NCBI RefSeq assembly: GCF_001561955.1
Contig: NZ_CP014223.1
Coordinates: 496,001-560,000 of the forward strand
Direction of reading: 5' to 3'
Origin: Anaerotignum propionicum DSM 1682
GTDB taxonomy: Bacteria; Bacillota; Clostridia; Lachnospirales; Anaerotignaceae
DNA length: 64,000 nucleotides
The notes beneath the pieces are model-generated. The model was given only the letters and a program-made list of their open reading frames with translations. It ran no database searches and was not told the DNA's origin. Every line of letters begins with the position of its first letter. The first letter of the stretch is position 1. The position numbers and the translations under genes are program-made. Of the stretch, positions 45,956 to 55,765 are shown in pieces.

Positions 45956-45988
45956 TTTTTTGCAAGGGAAAGTCAGGAGGAAGAATTT

Positions 45989-47299
45989 ATGTTTATAGGT
46001 CCGTTAATATTACAAATTGTTTTGATTGCAATGAATGCAGTTTTTGCCAGCGCTGAAATAGCAGTTATTTCAATGAATGATGCTAAAATGAAGCGAATGG
46101 CATTGAATGGGGATAAAAGAGCGGAAAGACTGATTTATTTAACAGATCAACCTGCCCGTTTTTTGGCAACGATACAGGTAGCAATTACCCTTGCAGGTTT
46201 ATTAGGTAGTGCGTTTGCAGCCGAAAACTTTGCAGGTGAGCTGGCGCAATTTCTGAAAAACAGCGGTGTAGACACTTCCTTAAGTTTCTTACGCTCTCTT
46301 TGCGTGTTTATAATTACTCTCATTTTGGCCTATTTTAACTTGGTTTTCGGCGAGTTGGTACCTAAGCGAGTAGCTATGAAAAATGCGGAAAAGTTGGCTT
46401 TGGGAATGAGTGGCATGCTGAAGCTGGTTTCTAAGCTATTTGCACCTTTAGTGTGGCTCCTGTCGGCCTCAACCAATGGGATGTTAAGATTAATTGGGAT
46501 TGACCCTGAGGATGAAGAAGAAGTCATTTCTGAAGAAGAAATATTTATGATGTTGGATCAAGGCAGTGAAAAAGGTACGATTGATTTAGAGGAAAGTACA
46601 TTTATACGAAATGTGTTTGCTTTTGATGATATTCCTGTGGAGCAGGCGTGCACCCACCGCGTCGACGTGGTGATGCTTGAAATTGAGGATGATATGGAAA
46701 CATGGGATAAGATAATTCTGGAAAACAGATTTACCTATTTCCCCATTTGTGGTGAGGACAGTGATGATATTTTAGGTGTCCTTGACACCAAGTCCTATTT
46801 CCGCATGAAGGAGAGAAGTCGTGAGTTGGTGATGGAGGAGGCTGTGGAAAAGCCGTATTTTGTGCCGGAAACCATGAAGGCGGATGTGTTGCTTCGGAAT
46901 ATGAGAAAAAACAGAAGGCATTTTGCTATGGTTTTAGATGAATATGGTGGTTTGAGCGGCGTCATCACGCTGCGTGATTTGGTTCAGCTTTTAATCGGAG
47001 ATATGCTGAATGATGCAGAGGAGGAAGAAATTAAAAGTATTGGTGAAGAAGAGTGGCGTATTATGGGCAGTGCTTCCTTGGAGGATGTGAGTGATGCGCT
47101 AAACATTCCCTTGCCAATAGATGAATATGAAACCTATGGTGGGTTTATTTTTAGCGAGCTAGGGAAGATTCCCGAGGATGGAAGCCAGTTTACCATTGTT
47201 ACCTGTGGTATGGAGATTCATGTTAAGGAAGTTCTGAATCATCGAATTGGTGAAACAGTTGTAAGGATATTGCCTGTAACATCAGAAAAGGAAGATTAA
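45989..47299 (+). CDS. CNNM/CorC-type membrane protein with CBS domains (HlyC/CorC family)
   Basis: The 436-residue protein has an N-terminal DUF21 (CNNM) membrane domain with four helices (from LILQIVLIAMNAVFASAEIAVISMN to ...LAYFNLVFGELVPKRVAMK). A tandem CBS pair follows (DIPVEQACTHRVDVVML... and VEKPYFVPETMKADVLLRNMRKNRRHFAMVLDEYGGLSGVITLRDLVQLLIGD) and then a C-terminal CorC/HlyC domain. The family handles Mg2+/Co2+ or other divalent ions; the older haemolysin label is misleading. ATG 45989 follows CAGGAGGAAG. Monocistronic. Confidence 0.95.
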   Translation: MFIGPLILQIVLIAMNAVFASAEIAVISMNDAKMKRMALNGDKRAERLIYLTDQPARFLATIQVAITLAGLLGSAFAAENFAGELAQFLKNSGVDTSLSFLRSLCVFIITLILAYFNLVFGELVPKRVAMKNAEKLALGMSGMLKLVSKLFAPLVWLLSASTNGMLRLIGIDPEDEEEVISEEEIFMMLDQGSEKGTIDLEESTFIRNVFAFDDIPVEQACTHRVDVVMLEIEDDMETWDKIILENRFTYFPICGEDSDDILGVLDTKSYFRMKERSRELVMEEAVEKPYFVPETMKADVLLRNMRKNRRHFAMVLDEYGGLSGVITLRDLVQLLIGDMLNDAEEEEIKSIGEEEWRIMGSASLEDVSDALNIPLPIDEYETYGGFIFSELGKIPEDGSQFTIVTCGMEIHVKEVLNHRIGETVVRILPVTSEKED

Positions 47300-47410
47300 A
47301 GTGATGCAGGTTGGTTGTAAAACTGGAAAAAATATGATAAGCTATATGAAAACAGGGGAGCCCGTTATTGGGCTCTCTCATTTTGCGGAAATGATAAAGG
47401 AGGGGCTTTT

Positions 47411-48145
47411 TTGGAGGATAATATAGCTTTACTAAAAAAATGGATTCAGGAAAGTGACAACATTGTTTTTTTTGGCGGTGCAGGTGTTTCCACAGAAAGT
47501 GGTTTGCCTGATTTTCGTAGTGAAAACGGCATTTTTTCTGCCATGAGCGAGTATGGATATAGACCGGAAACTATTTTGAGCCACTCTTTCTTTGAGCGCA
47601 ACCCAGAGGTCTTTTTTCGATATTACAAAAAGACTCTTCTATACCCCGATGCAAAACCAAATGATTGCCATAAGGCCTTAGCAAAACTTGAAGCAGATGG
47701 AAAACTAAGGGCTGTGATTACACAAAATATTGATGATTTGCACCAAAAGGCTGGGAGCAAAAAAGTTTTCGAGCTTCATGGAACTCTTTATCGTAATTAT
47801 TGTGTAAAGTGTGGGCAAGAATTTCCTCTGGAATATGTAACAAAAGAAGAAGGTGTTACTAGATGCAATCTTTGTGGTGGTGTGGTGCGTCCTGATGTGG
47901 TGCTTTACGAGGAAAGCCTAAATGAAGAAACAATTGAAAAATCTGTCTCCTTTATTGCCAATGCAGATGTTTTAATTATTGGTGGTACAAGTTTAAATGT
48001 GTATCCTGCGGCAGGACTGATTCGCTATTATGATGGAAAGAAAATGGTTCTAATCAATAAGAGTGAGACGCCCTACGATGACAAAGCATCCCTTATTATT
48101 ACGAAAAGTATTGGAGAGGTATTTCGAGAAATCGTTGAATTCTAA
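47411..48145 (+). CDS. NAD-dependent protein deacylase (sirtuin, CobB/SIR2 family)
   Basis: The 244-residue protein has sirtuin motifs: FFGGAGVSTESGLPDFRSENGIF (NAD binding), TQNIDDLHQKAGS, FELHGTL with the catalytic His, the zinc Cys pairs YCVKCGQEF and CNLCGG, VVRPDVVLYEESL, and GGTSLNVYPAAGLI. It removes acyl groups from lysines with NAD. The YxxR pair that marks Sirt5-like desuccinylases is not evident here, so deacetylation is the likelier main activity. TTG 47411 after AAAGGAGGGG is the start. It sits just upstream of the rRNA promoter. Confidence 0.95.
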   Translation: MEDNIALLKKWIQESDNIVFFGGAGVSTESGLPDFRSENGIFSAMSEYGYRPETILSHSFFERNPEVFFRYYKKTLLYPDAKPNDCHKALAKLEADGKLRAVITQNIDDLHQKAGSKKVFELHGTLYRNYCVKCGQEFPLEYVTKEEGVTRCNLCGGVVRPDVVLYEESLNEETIEKSVSFIANADVLIIGGTSLNVYPAAGLIRYYDGKKMVLINKSETPYDDKASLIITKSIGEVFREIVEF

Positions 48146-48195
48146 AGGTTTTTTAAAACAAATTAAAAAAAATAGAAAAAATTGAAAATTAATGC

Positions 48196-48224
48196 TTGAC
48201 TTTTAGCCGAGCTTTAGATATAAT
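48196..48224 (+). promoter_or_regulatory. rRNA promoter
   Basis: TTGACT (48196-48201), a 17-base spacer, TATAAT (48219-48224). It lies about 175 bases before the mature 16S. Confidence 0.9.
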
Positions 48225-48257
48225 AAATTCTGCGCTGTGAAAGTGCTGTGAACTTTG

Positions 48258-48271
48258 AAAATAGAATAGCG
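48258..48271 (+). other. 5' arm of the 16S processing stem
   Basis: AAAATAGAATAGCG is exactly complementary (14 of 14) to 49958-49971 downstream of the 16S. This is the expected RNase III processing stalk that loops out pre-16S rRNA. Confidence 0.85.
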
Positions 48272-48398
48272 TTTGAAAAAACACAACCCATAGTCAATTC
48301 AACTTTTCTGCTTTGCGGAAAAGAAAAAGACAAAGAGTTTGCCGATTTCGAAAAAATCGGAAAGTAAGCCAGACATTAAGACTGGCAGGACAAAACTT

Positions 48399-49935
<1,537 letters not shown>

Positions 49936-49957
49936 TGGAGTATTGGTTGTTAATCAG

Positions 49958-49971
49958 CGCTATTCTATTTT
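49958..49971 (+). other. 3' arm of the 16S processing stem
   Basis: CGCTATTCTATTTT pairs perfectly with 48258-48271. The pair encloses the whole 16S gene. Confidence 0.85.
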
Positions 49972-50022
49972 GAGAGCTTACAGGATATGTAATCATTTTC
50001 TTTGTAAGCGCACATTTTAATT

Positions 50023-50103
50023 GGGTGGATTCCCGAGCGGCCAAAGGGGGCAGACTGTAAATCTGTTGCGATAGCTTCGAAGGTTCGAATCCTTCTCCGC
50101 CCA
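50023..50103 (+). tRNA. tRNA-Tyr (GTA)
   Basis: A class II tRNA: acceptor GGGTGGA/TCCGCCC, anticodon stem GCAGA/TCTGT around CTGTAAA (anticodon GTA), a long variable arm, T loop TTCGAAT, discriminator A, CCA not encoded. It is in the place where the 16S-23S spacer would be. Confidence 0.97.
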
Positions 50104-50110
50104 TATTTTA

Positions 50111-50137
50111 AACAAACCTTAGGGTTTGTTTTTTTTA
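50111..50137 (+). terminator. Terminator of the 16S-tRNA-Tyr unit
   Basis: AACAAACC-TTAG-GGTTTGTT followed by a run of T. It closes the transcript 8 bases after the tRNA, so no 23S rRNA can be co-transcribed. Confidence 0.92.
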
Positions 50138-50335
50138 TGTGAAAAGCCTTAAGCTTGAAAGTACTTTAGAAATAAATAAGATAAATAGAAAATCAAGTAA
50201 ATTAAATGCTTCCTTTAATTAGCTGAATTAGGTCAAAATTCTGTCCGTTAAAAACACTGTAATGGAGTGTTAACTTTGCTCCTTTAGACACAAAGTCTTC
50301 CGAAAGTCTTTATTTGGGGGAGTAAAAATATATTC

Positions 50336-50382
50336 TTGACATACATAGAATATCTAGGTAAACTATACCTAGTTGTTCTATG
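50336..50382 (+). promoter_or_regulatory. padR promoter with nested palindromic operator
   Basis: TTGACA (50336-50341), a 17-base spacer and TAAACT (50359-50364). Centred on the -10 (base 50363) is a two-layer palindrome: outer CATAGAA (50344-50350) with TTCTATG (50376-50382), inner CTAGGTA (50354-50360) with TACCTAG (50366-50372). This is a fitting autoregulatory site for the PadR protein encoded just downstream. Confidence 0.85.
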
Positions 50383-50405
50383 CATATATGAAGGGAGTTA
50401 TCTAA

Positions 50406-50744
50406 GTGGATAAAGGATTGATTGGTGGCAGCTCTATTTTAATGTTGCTTTCCTTGTTACAGGAAAAGGATTACTATGGCTATGAAATCATTAAAGAAAT
50501 AGAACAAAGAAGCAACTCTGTTTTTCAATTTAAAGAGGGAACGTTGTACCCAGTTTTACATCGCATGGAAACCCAAGGATTCCTAAAATCTTATAAAGCA
50601 AAGTCAGAGACGGGTAAGGAGCGAAAGTATTATCAAATAACAACAAAAGGGAAAGAGCAGCTTGCAAAGGAAAAAGAACAGTGGAGCACCTTTACAGGCT
50701 CCGTTCAGAAGGTATTAGGGGGTGCGGGGTATGCATGTACCTGA
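50406..50744 (+). CDS. PadR-family transcriptional regulator
   Basis: The 112-residue winged-helix protein has the PadR pattern GSSILMLLSLLQEKDYYGYEIIKEIEQRS (helix-turn-helix), FKEGTLYPVLHRMETQGFLKSY (recognition helix and wing) and a C-terminal dimer helix TKGKEQLAKEKEQWSTFTGSV. It probably represses its own operon through the palindrome over its promoter. GTG 50406 is the start. The last codons overlap the next gene, a HAAS-domain protein. PadR-HAAS pairs are common in Firmicutes. Confidence 0.93.
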   Translation: MDKGLIGGSSILMLLSLLQEKDYYGYEIIKEIEQRSNSVFQFKEGTLYPVLHRMETQGFLKSYKAKSETGKERKYYQITTKGKEQLAKEKEQWSTFTGSVQKVLGGAGYACT

Positions 50745-51456
50745 TTGGGAAAAATACCTGAAGGAAGTTTTATCCCACGTGAAATTTAGATATGATCATA
50801 ACCCTATATACGTTGAGTTAAGCAACCATATGGAAGATCGGTATGAGGATTTTATATCAGATGGAATGGACGAGGAGCAAGGGAAAAGGGCAGTCTTAAC
50901 TTGTATGGGGGATGCGGATACCCTTGGGGAGGAATTGAACAAAGTTCACTCACCTGTGATTGGCTGGATTTGGCTAAGCTTACGGAATCTACTCATTATA
51001 CTAATACTTATAAATTTTTTTCCTGTGTTTTCTCTTATTACCACCTCTTTCATTTCAGTCTTTGAAACTTATAAGGATAAAGAAGATAGTCCGTTGGTAT
51101 ATACCATTGATGTAGGCTACAAAGAAAAAGTATATGATACCACATATATCATTGATAAAATTTTATATTATGAGGATAATACAATGGAAATTCGCTATGC
51201 TACTTGGACGAATCCGTTTTCTGATAGCATAAAGTGGAGTTTATCAATCAATCCACAGATATATGTTGGTGAAACTCAATTACCCAGAGGTGGGAATGGA
51301 TGGAAAAGCGGAAGCTACTACGGTCGTGGGCAGGAATTTAGAGAAGATGTGCCTTTAGATGCAACAAAAATTATCATTCCTTTGATCTATAATAATAATA
51401 ATAAGGAAATTTCCATTGATTTAACAGAGAGGCGGATGATGGCGAATGAATCGTAA
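50731..51456 (+). CDS. HAAS/DUF1700-type membrane protein
   Basis: The 241-residue protein starts with a cytoplasmic helical HAAS-like domain (DWEKYLKEVLSHVKFRYDHNPIYVELSNHMEDRYEDFISDGMDEEQGKRAVLTCMGDADTLGEELNKVH pattern). One membrane helix follows (LLIILILINFFPVFSLITTSF) and then an external beta-rich domain. It overlaps padR by 14 bases and the next gene by 11, so it is one translational unit. ATG 50731 gives good spacing from TTAGGGGG; a GTG at 50722 is too close. Its function is probably to sense or signal an envelope condition. Confidence 0.82.
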   Translation: MHVPDWEKYLKEVLSHVKFRYDHNPIYVELSNHMEDRYEDFISDGMDEEQGKRAVLTCMGDADTLGEELNKVHSPVIGWIWLSLRNLLIILILINFFPVFSLITTSFISVFETYKDKEDSPLVYTIDVGYKEKVYDTTYIIDKILYYEDNTMEIRYATWTNPFSDSIKWSLSINPQIYVGETQLPRGGNGWKSGSYYGRGQEFREDVPLDATKIIIPLIYNNNNKEISIDLTERRMMANES

Positions 51457-52060
51457 AAGGCAAATCTTTCTTTTTATTATCATTATTCCGTTGCTGTATA
51501 TATCATTTTTGCGGCTGGAAGGGTATTATCTAACAGCTGAGCGGGTTTTCTATGCTTGTGAGAAGGGGCTTCACTATGGGCCCTCTGAAAAGATATTAGC
51601 TCAATATGAGCTTTCCAAGGGGAGCAAATTGATTGTAGGGAAATGGGATGGTAATCTTTCAGCAGTTCCAGTGGAGCCGGAATTTGGTGTCCTATGGAAG
51701 CTGAAAAGCGGAGGCGTAAGTGGTTTAATTCCTTGTGATAAAGAAGTAAGCACGTATATTGTTAGAGAGGATAGAATCATAGGGCTTACTTCTATTAAAG
51801 AAGTGAAGGAGATTTCTTGCAGGATTGAGTACGGAGATAGTAATCATCCATCCATTAAGGAAATTACCATGCAAGTGGATGAGGATGGTTATTTTACGGG
51901 AATTTGGGGGGAACAAAAAGGAGAAGATTATTATGTATATATCTCTTATTTGGAAGGTAAAAACAGCAAGGGACAAGTGGTTTACAGGGATGGCAAGTCT
52001 CTGGATGGCACGTACTATAATGATGGTGTTTTAAATGACACAGAAGGAAAGAGAGAATAG
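51446..52060 (+). CDS. Single-pass membrane protein of the padR operon, unknown
   Basis: The 204-residue protein has a basic N-terminus and one membrane helix (IFLFIIIIPLLYISFLRLEGYYL). It then has an outside domain rich in strands (KLIVGKWDGNLSAVPVEPEFGVLWKLKSGG; CRIEYGDSN; GQVVYRDGKSLDGTYYNDG). It overlaps the HAAS-domain gene and has the same layout as that protein's outer part. Not recognised. The operon suggests the two act together. Confidence 0.75.
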   Translation: MNRKRQIFLFIIIIPLLYISFLRLEGYYLTAERVFYACEKGLHYGPSEKILAQYELSKGSKLIVGKWDGNLSAVPVEPEFGVLWKLKSGGVSGLIPCDKEVSTYIVREDRIIGLTSIKEVKEISCRIEYGDSNHPSIKEITMQVDEDGYFTGIWGEQKGEDYYVYISYLEGKNSKGQVVYRDGKSLDGTYYNDGVLNDTEGKRE

Positions 52061-52173
52061 AGAGGAATTATCCTAAGAAGTAGGACGAAAGAGATGTCGC
52101 TAAGAACGAATAAGCATAGCAAAGGAAGCTGTACAAATATTAATACTACAGAAAAAAATCCTGAAAAAAAGTA

Positions 52174-52202
52174 TTGACAAATTAGCTTGTCTTTGATATA
52201 TT
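52174..52202 (+). promoter_or_regulatory. Promoter of the tRNA array
   Basis: TTGACA (52174-52179), a 17-base spacer, TATATT (52197-52202). Confidence 0.85.
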
Positions 52203-52232
52203 AAATGAGCGGTTTAAACGAGCAAGAAACTT

Positions 52233-52316
52233 GCCCGAGTGGCGGAATTGGCAGACGCACAGGACTTAAAATCCTGCGGGGTAACACCCGTACCGGTTCG
52301 ACCCCGGTCTCGGGCA
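52233..52316 (+). tRNA. tRNA-Leu (TAA)
   Basis: A class II tRNA with acceptor GCCCGAG/CTCGGGC, anticodon loop in GGACTTAAAATCC (anticodon TAA), long variable arm (GGGGTAACACCC), T arm with GGTTCGACC, discriminator A. Confidence 0.97.
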
Positions 52317-52339
52317 TAACCGCTTAAAAATCAATATGT

Positions 52340-52415
<76 letters not shown>

Positions 52416-52421
52416 TATTTT

Positions 52422-52493
52422 GCGCGAGTGGCTCAGTGGTAGAGCATCGCCTTGCCAAGGCGAGGGTCGCGAGTTCGAATCTCGTCTCGCGCT
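52422..52493 (+). tRNA. tRNA-Gly (GCC)
   Basis: Acceptor GCGCGAG/CTCGCGC, anticodon stem CGCCT/AGGCG with GCC, T loop TTCGAAT, discriminator T, no CCA. Confidence 0.97.
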
Positions 52494-52496
52494 TGA

Positions 52497-52524
52497 AAAA
52501 AGTGTCTTTATAGACACTTTTTTT
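52497..52524 (+). terminator. Terminator of the tRNA array
   Basis: AAAGTGTCT-TTAT-AGACACTTTTTTT. Confidence 0.9.
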
Positions 52525-52982
52525 ATTTGTATACTTTATCTGGAGAAAATCACCTGCTTTGCTTGGGAGGGAAATGATTTTTGGTTTTTATATTTGCTGA
52601 AAGACGTTTGCTTTTACTTATAGCAAGAGGACTTTGTATCGTCGTAATTGTTACATGAATAGGGTTTTTAATTCCATTTTAGACACTGCAAGTAACAGCT
52701 GCCTATAAGTTGAGGAAAACCAGCTGAACTGGTGCTTCTGATTGTATCTATATTTTAATCAGAATGTAATTGGAGGAACTCTTGATTATTGTGTACTTTA
52801 TAATAATGAGCGCCTTAGAAAACATTAGTTTTGTTAAATATTTCAAGTCAAACCTTGTATTAATGGTATATACAAGGTTTTTTATTTTATTTATAACCAA
52901 TAGCCTTTAAGGTTTGCTGTTGAAATTTTTAAAACAACGGACATAGAATCAAGGATATTATCTATAAAAATGGATATAAATC
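52525..52982. other. Intergenic region with an orphan terminator
   Basis: No gene recognised. AACCTTGTAT...ATACAAGGTTTTTTATTTT at 52851-52886 is a clear terminator with no obvious gene before it, so a small untranslated or small-ORF transcript could end there. A short frame from about 52784 (TTG start after GGAGG) runs through this hairpin and is unlikely to be real. Confidence 0.5.
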
Positions 52983-53011
52983 TTGACGGAATGAGTTAGG
53001 CGTGATAAACT
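52983..53011 (+). promoter_or_regulatory. Promoter of the feo operon
   Basis: TTGACG (52983-52988), a 17-base spacer, TAAACT (53006-53011). A degenerate AGTTAGT...CTACT site follows near 53020-53036. Confidence 0.7.
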
Positions 53012-53058
53012 TTAAATAAGTTAGTTGTGGCTACTATGTGTCGGAAGGGGGAGTGAAT

Positions 53059-53268
53059 ATGCCACTAACATTAGCAAGTGCAGGAAGTCCACAAATTATT
53101 AAGCGTATTGGTGGAAAGGATGAGACACAGCGCTTTTTATCTTCCCTTGGATTTGTAACAGGAAGTGAAGTCACTGTGATTTCCGAATTTGATGGAAATG
53201 TTATTGTAAATGTGAAAGAATCCAGAGTTGCAATCAGTAAGTCGATGGCGAATAGAATTATGGTATAA
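53059..53268 (+). CDS. feoA: FeoA-type SH3-like protein 1
   Basis: The 69-residue FeoA domain reads MPLTLASAGSPQIIKRIGG, RFLSSLGFVTGSEVTVISEF, GNVIVNVKESRVAISKSMANRIMV. It helps FeoB-mediated Fe(II) import, probably by binding its cytoplasmic part. ATG 53059 follows GGAAGGGGGAG; an upstream extension to 53038 is less likely. It lies 8 bases before a second, different feoA, the common clostridial arrangement. Confidence 0.94.
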   Translation: MPLTLASAGSPQIIKRIGGKDETQRFLSSLGFVTGSEVTVISEFDGNVIVNVKESRVAISKSMANRIMV

Positions 53269-53276
53269 GGTGGGAT

Positions 53277-53501
53277 ATGATGAGAACTTTAAAGGATGCA
53301 AAAATAGGTGAACGGATTTCTGTAATTAAAGTTACAGGAGAAGGCCCGGTGAAGCGCAGAATTATGGATATGGGTATTACCAAGGGTGTAGAAATTTTTG
53401 TAAGAAAGGTTGCTCCATTGGGTGATCCAGTTGAGGTTACGGTTAGAGGGTATGAGCTTTCTTTAAGAAAAGCAGATGCCCAGATGGTTGTGATTGAGTA
53501 A
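53277..53501 (+). CDS. feoA: FeoA-type SH3-like protein 2
   Basis: The 74-residue FeoA domain reads LKDAKIGERISVIKVTGEGPVKRRIMDMGITKGVEIFVRKVAPLGDPVEVTVRGYELSLRK in pattern, of the classic type with the 'RR(I/L)xDMG(I/L)' and 'DPxE(V/I)xVRGYxLSLRK' motifs. It is the better match to canonical FeoA than the first copy. It is followed by 78 bases with two palindromes and then feoB. Confidence 0.95.
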   Translation: MMRTLKDAKIGERISVIKVTGEGPVKRRIMDMGITKGVEIFVRKVAPLGDPVEVTVRGYELSLRKADAQMVVIE

Positions 53502-53515
53502 AATATTTATAAAAT

Positions 53516-53563
53516 AGTTAGTAAAAACTAATTTTTTTTGCAGAATGGTTAGTTTAAACTAAC
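53516..53563 (+). promoter_or_regulatory. Two palindromic metal-regulator sites before feoB
   Basis: Site 1 is AGTTAGT-AAAA-ACTAATT (53516-53533, one mismatch). Site 2 is GTTAGT-TTAA-ACTAAC (53548-53563, perfect). The centres are 31 bases apart, about three helical turns. The half-site resembles DtxR/MntR-type operators (TTAG...CTAA). A 20-base version occurs before the flavodoxin operon at 61770. A second start of transcription for feoB may lie here. Confidence 0.8.
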
Positions 53564-53579
53564 GAAAAGGAGGATAATT

Positions 53580-55748
53580 ATGTCAATAAAAATTGCGCTT
53601 GCCGGAAATCCAAACAGTGGTAAGACAACATTATTCAATGCTTTGACCGGTTCCAATCAGTTTGTGGGAAACTGGCCGGGTGTTACCGTGGAGAAGAAGG
53701 AAGGTAAGCTGAAGGGGCACAAGGATGTAACCATTACGGATTTACCTGGTATTTATTCCTTATCGCCATATACATTAGAAGAGGTTGTGGCAAGAAATTA
53801 TTTAATGCAAGAAAAACCCGATGCAATTTTAAATATTGTAGACGGTACCAACATTGAAAGAAATTTATATTTAACAACGCAATTGTTAGAATTGGGTTTC
53901 CCTATGGTGATTGCCGTAAATATGATGGATGTGGTTAAGAAAAATGGCGATACCATACATATTAAACAGTTGGCTGAAAAGCTTGGATGTACAGTTATGG
54001 AAATCTCCGCCTTAAAAGGAACAGGAATCAAGGAAGCGGCTCAGGCAGCAGTTCAGGCGGCAACCCAAGGAGGTTCTCCTAAATACCATAGTTTCTCGGT
54101 TCAGGTAGAAGAGGCCTTATCTACCATTTCTGCTCGGTTATCCCAGGGAGTTGAAGAGAAGCAAAAACGTTTTCATGCGATTAAGTTGTTTGAAAGAGAC
54201 AAGAAGATTTTAGAGGGGAAAGTTTCCGCCTCTGCTTTTGAAGATATTATTTCTAAGATTGAAACTGAATTTGATGACGATAGCGAAAGCATCATTACAA
54301 ATGAGAGATATATTTATATCGGTGAAATTATAAAAGGCTGTTATAAGAAGCACAACAAAGGTAATTTGTCATTATCTGATCGTATCGATAGGGTTGTTAC
54401 AAATCGTTGGCTGGCACTGCCCATTTTTGCTTTAGTCATGTTTTTGGTTTATTATGTTTCTGTAACAACAGTAGGTACTTATGCAACAGACTGGGCCAAT
54501 GACGGTGTGTTTGGCGAGGGTTGGGAATTGTTTGGCTTATGGATTCCCGGTGTTCCTGTTATAGTTGGTGACTTTTTGGCAAGCATTAACTGTGCCGAGT
54601 GGTTACAAGGCTTGATTTTAGATGGTATTATTGGCGGCGTTGGTGCTGTATTGGGATTTGTTCCTCAAATGCTTATTTTGTTTATTTTCTTGGCATTTTT
54701 GGAAGCTTGCGGTTATATGGCTCGTATCGCATTTATTATGGATAGAATTTTCCGGCGCTTTGGTTTATCAGGAAAGTCATTTATTCCTATGCTCATCGGC
54801 TCCGGCTGTGGTGTTCCTGGTATTATGGCATCCAGAACCATTGAAAGCGATAGAGACCGTAAAATGACCATTATTACAACAACATTCATCCCCTGTGGTG
54901 CTAAATTGCCTGTTATCGCTTTAATTGCAGGTGCATTATTTAACGGGGCGCCATGGGTTGCACCGAGTGCATATTTTGTGGGAATTGCCGCAATTATTAT
55001 TTCAGGTATTATACTTAAAAAGACAAAGATGTTTGCAGGAGATCCCGTTCCCTTTGTTATGGAGCTTCCTGCATACCATATGCCTACCGTTTCCAATGTA
55101 TTACGCAGTATGTGGGAAAGAGGCTGGTCCTTCATTAAGAAGGCTGGTACTATCATTTTACTTTCTGCTATCTGCGTATGGTTCCTTTCCAACTTTGGTT
55201 ATGTGAATGGCTCTTTTGGCATGGTAGATGATTTAAGCAATGGATTCCTTGCATCCATTGGTAATACAGTTGCTTGGATTTTCTCACCTTTGGGCTGGGG
55301 AAATTGGAAGGCAGCAGTGGCAGCTCTTCTTGGATTGGTTGCAAAGGAAAACGTAGTAAGCACCTTTGGTGTTCTCTATGGATTTGCCGAGGTTGCAGAG
55401 GATGGTGCTGAAATTTGGGGTACATTGGCATCAAGCTTTACTCAGGTTGCTGCATACAGCTTCTTGGTGTTCAATTTACTGTGTGCCCCTTGCTTTGCAG
55501 CAATTGGTGCAATCAGCAGAGAAATGAATAGTGCAAAATGGACATGGTTTGCAATTGGATATCAGACGATCTTTGCTTATGCTGTTTCTTTCTGCGTATA
55601 TCAAATTGGTTCAGTGATTACCGGGGATTTGGCATTCGGCTTCGGAACAGTAATGGGGATTTTGGTTATCATTGGTTTCCTGTATTTAATGATTCGCTCA
55701 AATACAAAAGCAAAAGATAGTAAGGTTTCTGTTAGCGTTGCAGGCTAA
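53580..55748 (+). CDS. feoB: Ferrous iron transport protein B
   Basis: The 722-residue protein has an N-terminal GTPase domain (G1 GNPNSGKTTLFN, G3 DLPG, G4 VNMMD in IAVNMMDVV, G5 SALKG), a helical GDI-like region and a C-terminal membrane domain with paired Gate motifs (GFVPQMLILFIFLAFLEACGYMARIAFIMDRIFRRFGLSGKSFIPMLIGSGCGVPGIMASR and FSPLGWGNWKAAVAALLGLVAKENVVSTFGVLYG). Fe(II) importer. It follows two feoA genes and precedes the FeoB-associated Cys-rich gene. ATG 53580 follows AAAAGGAGG, and two palindromes cover the sequence just upstream. Full length. Confidence 0.97.
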   Translation: MSIKIALAGNPNSGKTTLFNALTGSNQFVGNWPGVTVEKKEGKLKGHKDVTITDLPGIYSLSPYTLEEVVARNYLMQEKPDAILNIVDGTNIERNLYLTTQLLELGFPMVIAVNMMDVVKKNGDTIHIKQLAEKLGCTVMEISALKGTGIKEAAQAAVQAATQGGSPKYHSFSVQVEEALSTISARLSQGVEEKQKRFHAIKLFERDKKILEGKVSASAFEDIISKIETEFDDDSESIITNERYIYIGEIIKGCYKKHNKGNLSLSDRIDRVVTNRWLALPIFALVMFLVYYVSVTTVGTYATDWANDGVFGEGWELFGLWIPGVPVIVGDFLASINCAEWLQGLILDGIIGGVGAVLGFVPQMLILFIFLAFLEACGYMARIAFIMDRIFRRFGLSGKSFIPMLIGSGCGVPGIMASRTIESDRDRKMTIITTTFIPCGAKLPVIALIAGALFNGAPWVAPSAYFVGIAAIIISGIILKKTKMFAGDPVPFVMELPAYHMPTVSNVLRSMWERGWSFIKKAGTIILLSAICVWFLSNFGYVNGSFGMVDDLSNGFLASIGNTVAWIFSPLGWGNWKAAVAALLGLVAKENVVSTFGVLYGFAEVAEDGAEIWGTLASSFTQVAAYSFLVFNLLCAPCFAAIGAISREMNSAKWTWFAIGYQTIFAYAVSFCVYQIGSVITGDLAFGFGTVMGILVIIGFLYLMIRSNTKAKDSKVSVSVAG

Positions 55749-55765
55749 AAAAGGAGGTATGGATT

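Noticed and set aside
53014-53040. Third metal-regulator palindrome before the first feoA
   Set aside because: Only one good half-site (AGTTAGT) is present; the other half is too degenerate to call.
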